Shown in pieces: positions 58,080 through 64,000 of a stretch of DNA of 64,000 bases. The DNA comes from CAJXYS01 sp913063035 (GTDB taxonomy: Bacteria; Pseudomonadota; Alphaproteobacteria; Rhodobacterales; Rhodobacteraceae): NCBI RefSeq assembly GCF_050586465.1, contig NZ_JBOCEG010000010.1:1-64000 (forward strand), given 5' to 3'. The notes beneath the pieces are model-generated. The model did not search any database and had not been told where the DNA came from. It was given only the letters and a program-made list of their open reading frames with translations. Each line of letters starts with the position of its first letter. Position 1 is the stretch's first letter. Position numbers and translations under genes: made by a program.

Positions 58080-61000
58080 ATGAAAATCGAACGCAAATTT
58101 ACTAAAGCCGGCGCCGACGCTTACGACGGGATCGAGTTCACCACGACGTCGTCCGAGATCCGCAACCCGGACGGCACCACCGTCTTCAAGCTCGACGAAA
58201 TCGAAGTGCCCGCGCGCTGGAGCCAGGTGGCCTCCGACGTGCTGGCGCAGAAGTATTTCCGCAAGGCCGGCGTCGCCGCGCGGCGCAAGCCCGTGAAGGA
58301 AAAGGACGTTCCCGAATTTCTGTGGCGGTCCGTGCCCGACGAGGCGGCGCTGGCGGAACTGCCCGAGGATGCCCGCTACGGCGGCGAGACCAGCGCGCGG
58401 CAGGTCTTCGACCGGCTGGCCGGCGCCTGGGCCTACTGGGGCTGGAAGGGCGGCTACTTCTCCACCGAGGAAGACGCCCGCGCCTATTTCGACGAGATGC
58501 GCGTCATGCTGGCCCGCCAGATGGCCGCGCCGAACAGCCCGCAATGGTTCAACACCGGCCTGCACTGGGCCTATGGCATCGACGGGCCGGGGCAGGGCCA
58601 TTTCTACGTCGACTACAGGACCGGAAAGCTCACCAAGTCCAAGTCGGCCTACGAGCATCCGCAGCCGCATGCCTGCTTCATCCAGTCCGTCGGCGACGAC
58701 CTGGTGAATGACGGCGGGATCATGGATCTCTGGGTGCGCGAGGCGCGGCTCTTCAAATACGGGTCGGGCACCGGCACCAATTTCTCGAGCCTGCGCGCCG
58801 AGGGCGAGAGCCTGTCGGGCGGCGGCAAGTCGAGCGGCCTGATGGGCTTTCTCAAGATCGGCGACCGGGCGGCCGGCGCGATCAAGTCGGGCGGCACCAC
58901 GCGCCGCGCGGCCAAGATGGTGATCTGCGACATGGATCACCCGGATATCGAGGAATTCATCAACTGGAAGGTCATCGAGGAGCAGAAGGTCGCCAGCCTC
59001 GTCGCCGGGTCCAAGATCCACGAGTCGATGCTGAACGACATCTTCGCCGCCATCCGCAGCTGGGACGGCGCCCCCGAAGACGCCTACGACCCCAAGGTGA
59101 ACGCCGGGCTGAAGCAGGCGGTCAAGGCCGCCAAGCAGGTCCGCGTGCCCGAAACCTACGTCAAGCGGGTGCTGGACTACGCCAAGCAGGGCTACGGCTC
59201 GATCGAGTTCCCGACCTACGACACCGACTGGGACAGCGAGGCCTATAACTCGGTCTCCGGGCAGAATTCCAACAACTCGGTGCGGGTCACCGACGCCTTC
59301 CTGCAGGCGGTGCGGGACGACGCCGACTGGGAGCTGATCCGCCGCACCGACGGCAAGGTGGCCAAGACCGTGAAGGCCCGCGAGCTCTGGGAGCAGGTCG
59401 GCCACGCCGCCTGGGCCTGCGCCGATCCGGGGATCCAGTTCCACGACACCATCAACGCCTGGCACACCTGCCCGGCGGACGGCCCGATCCGCGGCTCGAA
59501 CCCGTGCTCGGAATACATGTTCCTGGACGACACGGCCTGCAACCTGGCCTCGATGAACCTGCTGACCTTCTACCGCGGCGGCACGTTCCAGGCCGAGGAC
59601 TACATGCATGCCACCCGTCTCTGGACCGTGACGCTGGAAATCTCGGTCCTGATGGCGCAGTTCCCGTCCAAGGAAATCGCCCGGCGGTCCTACGACTTCC
59701 GCACGCTGGGTCTGGGCTATGCCAATATCGGCGGGCTCCTGATGAACATGGGGCTTGGCTACGACTCCGACGAGGGCCGGGCCCTTTGCGGGGCGCTGAC
59801 CGCGCTGATGACCGGCGTGGCCTATGCCACCTCGGCCGAGATGGCCGGCGAGCTGGGGCCCTTCCCGGGCTACGAGAAGAACGCCGACCACATGCTGCGG
59901 GTCATGCGCAACCATCGCCGCGCGGCCCATGGCGACCGCGACGGCTACGAGGAGCTGGCGGTCAAGCCGGTGGCGCTGGACCATGGCAACTGTCCTGACG
60001 AGGGGCTTGTGGCGCTGGCGAAATCGGCCTGGGACGAGGCCCTGCGCCTCGGCACGGCCCATGGCTACCGCAACGCCCAGACCTCGGTGATCGCGCCGAC
60101 CGGCACGATCGGCCTGGTGATGGACTGCGACACAACGGGGATCGAACCGGACTTCGCGCTGGTGAAGTTCAAGAAGCTGGCAGGTGGCGGTTACTTCAAG
60201 ATCATTAACCGCTCCGTCCCGGCGGCGTTGGAGACGCTTGGGTACACTCCCGCCCAGGTCGAAGAGATCGTCTCCTACGCCGTCGGTCACGGCACCCTCG
60301 GCAACGCGCCGGGCATCAACCACACCGCGCTGATCGGGCACGGGTTCGGCGAGGCCGAGCTGAAGAAGATCGAGGCGGCGCTGCCCTCGGCCTTCGACAT
60401 CCGCTTCGTCTTCAACCAGTGGACGCTGGGCGAGGCCTTCTGCACCGAGGTGCTGGGCATCCCGGCGGCGAAGCTCAACGACCCGACCTTCGACATGCTG
60501 CGGCACCTGGGCTTCAGCAAGGCGCAGATCGAGGCCGCGAACGATCATGTCTGCGGAACCATGACGCTGGAAGGGGCGCCGCACCTGGCCGAGGACCATT
60601 ACCACGTCTTCGACTGTGCCAATCCCTGCGGCAAGAAGGGCAAGCGCTTCCTCAGCGTGGACAGCCACATCCGCATGATGGCGGCGGCGCAGAGCTTCAT
60701 CTCGGGGGCGATCTCCAAGACGATCAACATGCCCAACGACGCCACCATCGAGGACTGCCAGCAGGCCTATGAACTCAGCTGGTCGCTCGGCGTGAAGGCC
60801 AATGCGCTCTACCGCGACGGCTCCAAGCTGAGCCAGCCGCTGGCCGCCGCGCTGGTCGAGGACGACGAGGAGGCCGAGGAGGTGCTCGCCACCGGCAGCA
60901 TGCACGCCAAGGCCGAGATGCTGGCCGAGAAGGTGGTCGAGAAGGTCATCGTCAAGGAACTCGTCCGCAGCCACCGCGAGAAGCTGCCCGAGCGGCGCAA

Positions 61001-61739
61001 GGGCTACACGCAAAAGGCCATCGTCGGCGGGCACAAGGTCTACCTGCGCACCGGCGAATACGAGGACGGCGCGCTCGGCGAGATCTTCATCGACATGCAC
61101 AAGGAAGGCGCCGGCTTCCGCGCGATGATGAACAATTTCGCCATCGCGGTGTCGGTCGGGCTGCAATACGGCGTGCCGCTCGAGGAGTTCGTCGAGGCCT
61201 TCACCTTCACCCGGTTCGAGCCGGCGGGGATGGTCCAGGGCAACGACTCGATCAAGAACGCCACCTCGATCCTCGACTACATCTTCCGGGAACTGGCGGT
61301 CAGCTATCTCGACCGCACGGACCTGGCGCATGTGAAGCCGAACGGCCAAAGCTTCGACGAGCTTGGCCGGGGCGACGAGGAAGGCAAGCCGAACGTGGCC
61401 GAGGTCACCGACACGGCCGCGAGCCAGTCGCTGGAATGGCTCAAGCAGGTCTCTTCGACCGGGTATCTCCGCAAGCGGCTGCCGCAGGAACTGGTGGTGC
61501 ACCAGGGCGGGCTGACCGCCACCGGCAGCGCCGCGGCCGTCGAGGCGATCGCCGCCACGGAAACCTACGAGGCGGTGCAGACCTACGAGAGCACCTCGCA
61601 GGCCATGGACGCCCGCACCAAGGCGCGCATGCAGGGCTACGAGGGCGATCCCTGCGGCGAATGCGGCAACTACACGCTGGTGCGCAACGGCACCTGCATG
61701 AAGTGCAACACCTGCGGCGGCACGAGCGGCTGCAGCTGA
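58080..61739 (+). CDS. nrdJ: Adenosylcobalamin-dependent ribonucleotide reductase (class II)
   Basis: 1219 residues, the long alphaproteobacterial form. It makes deoxyribonucleotides using AdoCbl as radical source. Visible: Cys199 in QPHACFIQ (active-site Cys), FKYGSGTGTNFSSLRA, NPCSEYMFLDDTACNLAS (radical loop region), APTGTIGLVMDCDT, and a C-terminal redox/zinc segment with CGECGNY and CMKCNTCGGTSGCS. The gene stands alone with a 511-bp leader and a strong terminator. It links the organism's need for cobalamin to DNA synthesis. Confidence 0.95.
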   Translation: MKIERKFTKAGADAYDGIEFTTTSSEIRNPDGTTVFKLDEIEVPARWSQVASDVLAQKYFRKAGVAARRKPVKEKDVPEFLWRSVPDEAALAELPEDARYGGETSARQVFDRLAGAWAYWGWKGGYFSTEEDARAYFDEMRVMLARQMAAPNSPQWFNTGLHWAYGIDGPGQGHFYVDYRTGKLTKSKSAYEHPQPHACFIQSVGDDLVNDGGIMDLWVREARLFKYGSGTGTNFSSLRAEGESLSGGGKSSGLMGFLKIGDRAAGAIKSGGTTRRAAKMVICDMDHPDIEEFINWKVIEEQKVASLVAGSKIHESMLNDIFAAIRSWDGAPEDAYDPKVNAGLKQAVKAAKQVRVPETYVKRVLDYAKQGYGSIEFPTYDTDWDSEAYNSVSGQNSNNSVRVTDAFLQAVRDDADWELIRRTDGKVAKTVKARELWEQVGHAAWACADPGIQFHDTINAWHTCPADGPIRGSNPCSEYMFLDDTACNLASMNLLTFYRGGTFQAEDYMHATRLWTVTLEISVLMAQFPSKEIARRSYDFRTLGLGYANIGGLLMNMGLGYDSDEGRALCGALTALMTGVAYATSAEMAGELGPFPGYEKNADHMLRVMRNHRRAAHGDRDGYEELAVKPVALDHGNCPDEGLVALAKSAWDEALRLGTAHGYRNAQTSVIAPTGTIGLVMDCDTTGIEPDFALVKFKKLAGGGYFKIINRSVPAALETLGYTPAQVEEIVSYAVGHGTLGNAPGINHTALIGHGFGEAELKKIEAALPSAFDIRFVFNQWTLGEAFCTEVLGIPAAKLNDPTFDMLRHLGFSKAQIEAANDHVCGTMTLEGAPHLAEDHYHVFDCANPCGKKGKRFLSVDSHIRMMAAAQSFISGAISKTINMPNDATIEDCQQAYELSWSLGVKANALYRDGSKLSQPLAAALVEDDEEAEEVLATGSMHAKAEMLAEKVVEKVIVKELVRSHREKLPERRKGYTQKAIVGGHKVYLRTGEYEDGALGEIFIDMHKEGAGFRAMMNNFAIAVSVGLQYGVPLEEFVEAFTFTRFEPAGMVQGNDSIKNATSILDYIFRELAVSYLDRTDLAHVKPNGQSFDELGRGDEEGKPNVAEVTDTAASQSLEWLKQVSSTGYLRKRLPQELVVHQGGLTATGSAAAVEAIAATETYEAVQTYESTSQAMDARTKARMQGYEGDPCGECGNYTLVRNGTCMKCNTCGGTSGCS

Positions 61740-61870
61740 GGGTCACCCCCTCCGGTCCCCGCCGCGGGGCCGGGGGAGGGGTTCCGGGGCGGGTGCGCTC
61801 GCCCTAGACGCGGTTCAGGCCGCAGGCAGAAACCGAGCGGTATGAATTATGAGCCTGGACAGCGAAACTC

Positions 61871-61901
61871 CGGGGGGCACGTTGCCCCCCGTTTTTCTTT
61901 T
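61871..61901 (+). terminator. Intrinsic terminator of nrdJ
   Basis: CGGGGGGCA (61871-61879) and TGCCCCCCG (61883-61891) form a perfect 9-bp stem with a 3-base loop, followed by TTTTTCTTTT. It lies about 130 bases after the nrdJ stop. Confidence 0.88.
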
Positions 61902-61920
61902 CAGGCCAATACCCTGAAGG

Positions 61921-62154
61921 CTATTCTTCGCGTCCGTAGGCCTTGAGCCGCGCATGCAGCGCATGGGCGTCGCCATGCCCGTGTTCCAGCGCGTAGACAT
62001 AGGCATAGGTGTAGAAGAAGCACGCCGCGTCGATCTCGGCCCGGGCCTCGGCCCGGCGGCCGGCCTCGAAATACAGCGTCACCAGCGCCTCGGCATCGCC
62101 GGTCGCGTGGGCGGCGAGGAGCGCCGCCTCGAGGCGCCGGTTCTCGGGGCTCAT
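61921..62154 (-). CDS. Small helical (TPR-like) protein of unknown function
   Basis: 77 residues, Ala- and Glu-rich. LEAALLAAHATGDAEALVTLYFEAGRRAEARAEIDAACFFYTYAYVYAL, described here by its helical Ala/Leu/Tyr pattern, looks like one or two TPR/Sel1-type helical hairpins. Its start overlaps the stop of the Rieske gene by four bases (ATGA), so the two are co-translated; it may be a helper of that enzyme. Confidence 0.65.
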   Translation of the reverse strand: MSPENRRLEAALLAAHATGDAEALVTLYFEAGRRAEARAEIDAACFFYTYAYVYALEHGHGDAHALHARLKAYGREE

Positions 62155-63311
62155 TCCGCCGCCAGGCCCTTGTTGCGGGCAGCGGTCACGTGGCGCGCGA
62201 CCCAGGCGTGGAAATTATGGGTGGGCCCGTCCATCACCGGCGAGAAGCGTCCGCCGTCGAAGCCGGCGCCGTGCCGGCCGCGCTGCATGCCCTCGACCAC
62301 GAAGACATCCTCCTCGAAGACGGTCTTCCAGAGGGCGGCGTTCTGCGCGCGCAGCTCCGGGTCGGTGTCGGGCGCCGGATAGTAGAGCGCGACATGCTCC
62401 TCGGTCCGTTCCAGCCCCTTGGGCTCGAGGATGATCGCGAAAGCGTGGTCACGATGCACCCCGAAGAGCACGTTGGGATAAAAGGCGATGTATTCCGCGC
62501 CCTCGTTCCATTTCTCCGACAGGCCGGCGAAATCGGGGAAGGTGCCGCCATCGGCGCCCCGGAACTGGCGGTAGACCAGCGTGCCCTGGCCGGAATAGGC
62601 GCCGGGCACCTCGATGTTGTAGTGATCCTCCAGCCGCGAATAGCTGTTCAGGCCGGGATGCACCCAGGGCAGGTGGTAGGACTCGCAATAGTTCTCGACG
62701 GCGAGCTTCCAATTGGTCGCGACGTCGAGGGTGAAGGCCGACTCCGGCCCGCCGAAATACAGCGGCTGGTCGAACTCGGCCCAGCGGGCCATGACGTCGG
62801 CGGCGTATTCCGCGAAGTCGGGGGCATCGCCCGAGACGTTGACGAAGACCACGTCGCGCCAGACATGGGCGCGCACCTCGATCAGGCCCAGCGTGTCGCG
62901 ATCCACGGCCTCGTGGGTGTTCCGGCCCGGCCCGCCCACATGGGGGGTGGCGACCAGCCGGCCGTCGAGACCGTAGCACCAGCTGTGATAGGGGCAGCGG
63001 ATCATGCCGCGCAGGCGGCCGGGCTTCTCGACCAGGATCATGCCGCGGTGCCGGCAGGTGTTCTGGAAGACCCGCACCGCGCCGGCGCGATCGCGCACCA
63101 TCACCAGCGGGTAGCCCAGGAAATCGACCGGGAAGGCGTCGCCCGGCTCGGGCACGTCCTTGGCAAAGCCGATCCCGGCCCAGGTGCCGTAGAGCACGGC
63201 GTCACGCTCTTCGGCGAAGACGGCGGGATCGACGTAATGCGCGTTGGGCAGGCCGCGGGCCTCGGCCACGGGGCGGTGAACCGCGGACAGGTCGGTGACG
63301 ATGTCGGTCAT
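62151..63311 (-). CDS. Rieske non-heme iron oxygenase, alpha subunit (GbcA/CntA-like architecture)
   Basis: 386 residues from the ATG at 63311 with AAGGAG upstream. The Rieske cluster motif is NTCRHRGMILVE then CPYHSWCYGLDG (C-x-H and C-x2-H). The catalytic iron site is NYCESYHLPWVHPGL, giving two His; the matching acidic ligand is C-terminal. Single-component relatives demethylate glycine betaine, carnitine or similar amines with a separate reductase, which is not in this window. The substrate is unproven. Confidence 0.85.
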   Translation of the reverse strand: MTDIVTDLSAVHRPVAEARGLPNAHYVDPAVFAEERDAVLYGTWAGIGFAKDVPEPGDAFPVDFLGYPLVMVRDRAGAVRVFQNTCRHRGMILVEKPGRLRGMIRCPYHSWCYGLDGRLVATPHVGGPGRNTHEAVDRDTLGLIEVRAHVWRDVVFVNVSGDAPDFAEYAADVMARWAEFDQPLYFGGPESAFTLDVATNWKLAVENYCESYHLPWVHPGLNSYSRLEDHYNIEVPGAYSGQGTLVYRQFRGADGGTFPDFAGLSEKWNEGAEYIAFYPNVLFGVHRDHAFAIILEPKGLERTEEHVALYYPAPDTDPELRAQNAALWKTVFEEDVFVVEGMQRGRHGAGFDGGRFSPVMDGPTHNFHAWVARHVTAARNKGLAAE

Positions 63312-63443
63312 GGCGGCACTCCTTGCGGGGTCTGTCCCGCCAGAGTAGACAGGCGCTGCCATGCCGGACCGCCCGTCTGCGACCGCTCACCCGACCGGCT
63401 GCGACATCTCGGCGCGCCGGGCGCGCGGCGCCGGCGCCGGTTC

Positions 63444-64000
63444 CTAGCGCACGGGTTCGTCGGGGCGCAGCAGGTCGAGCTCCACCTGGGTCAGGTCGCC
63501 GCGGGTCCTGTAGCCGGACTTGCGGGCGGCGGGCAGGGCGTCGGACACGGCCCGGCCCAGGTATTCCAGCATGATACGGCCGACGGTCAGACCGGCATCG
63601 GACTCGGGTACCGCGCGGGTTCTGAAGCCGTGCCAGCAGCGTTTCCGCTGCGGGGAAACGCGCTGGATATAGGTGAAATCCGCGGAAGAGGCCCCGCGGC
63701 GCACGGCGAATACCGCAAGGCCCGCGCCCTGGCGCGTGACGAAGCCGCGGCTTTCATGCGCCCCCCCGGCATACCCGATCCCGAGATGGGCCATCGCCGA
63801 ACGCGGAATGTAGCCGCGCATGAAGGTCACGCCGCCACGGCGGTACACGTAAGCGATCCCGACGAGGAATTTTCCCTCCGCCAGGCTGCTTGGGAAGACG
63901 TAGCGGAAGAACCCGTTCGGCAGCAGGTCCTCGGGAACGGTCGCCATCCCGGTCGACAGGAAACTGTCCAGTTCGGGATGCGACAGGAAGCCGGTCGCCG
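63444..64000 (-). CDS. C-terminal part of an unidentified protein (cut by right window edge)
   Basis: An open minus-strand frame runs from the right edge to TAG at 63444-63446, at least 185 codons; an internal Met at 63947 is not necessarily the start because the frame continues (FLSHPELDSFLSTG) beyond it. The visible part has alternating beta-type segments (FLVGIAYVYRRGGVTFMRGYIP) and a basic stretch QRKRCWHGFRTR. I do not recognise the family. Confidence 0.6.
   Translation of the reverse strand, partial: ATGFLSHPELDSFLSTGMATVPEDLLPNGFFRYVFPSSLAEGKFLVGIAYVYRRGGVTFMRGYIPRSAMAHLGIGYAGGAHESRGFVTRQGAGLAVFAVRRGASSADFTYIQRVSPQRKRCWHGFRTRAVPESDAGLTVGRIMLEYLGRAVSDALPAARKSGYRTRGDLTQVELDLLRPDEPVR

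Noticed and set aside
57852..61502. Very long minus-strand open frame opposite nrdJ
   Set aside because: It mirrors the codon structure of nrdJ, has no domain signature and a low-complexity His/Asp/Arg-rich composition typical of antisense frames in high-GC DNA.

Overview
The window is a high-GC alphaproteobacterial chromosome, almost certainly Rhodobacterales/Rhodobacteraceae, interrupted by one clearly foreign, AT-rich island of about 12 kb. The assignment rests on gene content: a ChpT phosphotransferase of the CckA-CtrA relay, olsBA for ornithine lipids, class II DAHP synthase, AdoCbl-dependent NrdJ, a stand-alone Hint-domain protein, a GTA-type endolysin/holin pair and a system I cytochrome c maturation cluster. 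All identifications come from reading motifs; no database search was possible.

Left chromosomal part (1-34.3 kb): citramalate synthase with an NDUFAF6-like squalene-synthase-fold protein; an MFS transporter; cobK with a DNA glycosylase and an esterase in one overlapping run; VOC, HNH, DsbB-like and DedA-like genes; tRNA-Leu(CAA); a Hint-domain gene preceded by two hairpins with the same loop; a minus-strand block of a FAD/GcvT-type dehydrogenase, a complete branched-chain amino acid type ABC transporter and a GlxA-type regulator, which together look like an uptake and oxidation locus for an amino acid or methylated amine; class II DAHP synthase; yicC-gmk-gamma carbonic anhydrase; chpT; olsB-olsA; thiE-like; TfoX-like; TrmJ-like; ctaA; carboxypeptidase M32; an enoyl-CoA hydratase; speD-speE; rplM-rpsI.

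Island (about 34,323-46,336): it is inserted in the last codons of rpsI. The left junction keeps a full rpsI reading frame, with the end re-supplied by the island (CGT TAG), and the right junction retains the original end (CGC TGA) next to the original rpsI terminator. The island encodes an inward-facing tyrosine integrase at its left end, an orphan gene between long direct repeats, a single-chain Type ISP restriction-modification enzyme (Mrr-like nuclease, helicase, N6-adenine methylase, target recognition) followed closely by two uncharacterised genes, a minus-strand module (HUH-type Rep, a DUF6626-like protein, a truncated H-NS-like protein, a 192-residue tyrosine recombinase), a GIY-YIG/DUF4357 protein and a DUF6641-like protein. 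It has no capsid, portal, conjugation or plasmid-partition gene that I can see. I read it as a small, probably excisable and possibly replicating, defence-carrying island.

Right chromosomal part (46.3-64 kb): the displaced rpsI terminator; a lysophospholipid acyltransferase; murI; argC; ccmE, then the endolysin/holin pair, then ccmF and ccmH; a PaaG-like hydratase; gpt and fabI on the minus strand; pdxH; a double cold-shock-domain protein with a TTG start; a DUF192 protein; tRNA-Pro(TGG); a 511-bp leader and nrdJ with a strong terminator; a small helical protein overlapping a Rieske oxygenase; and a truncated unknown gene at the right edge.
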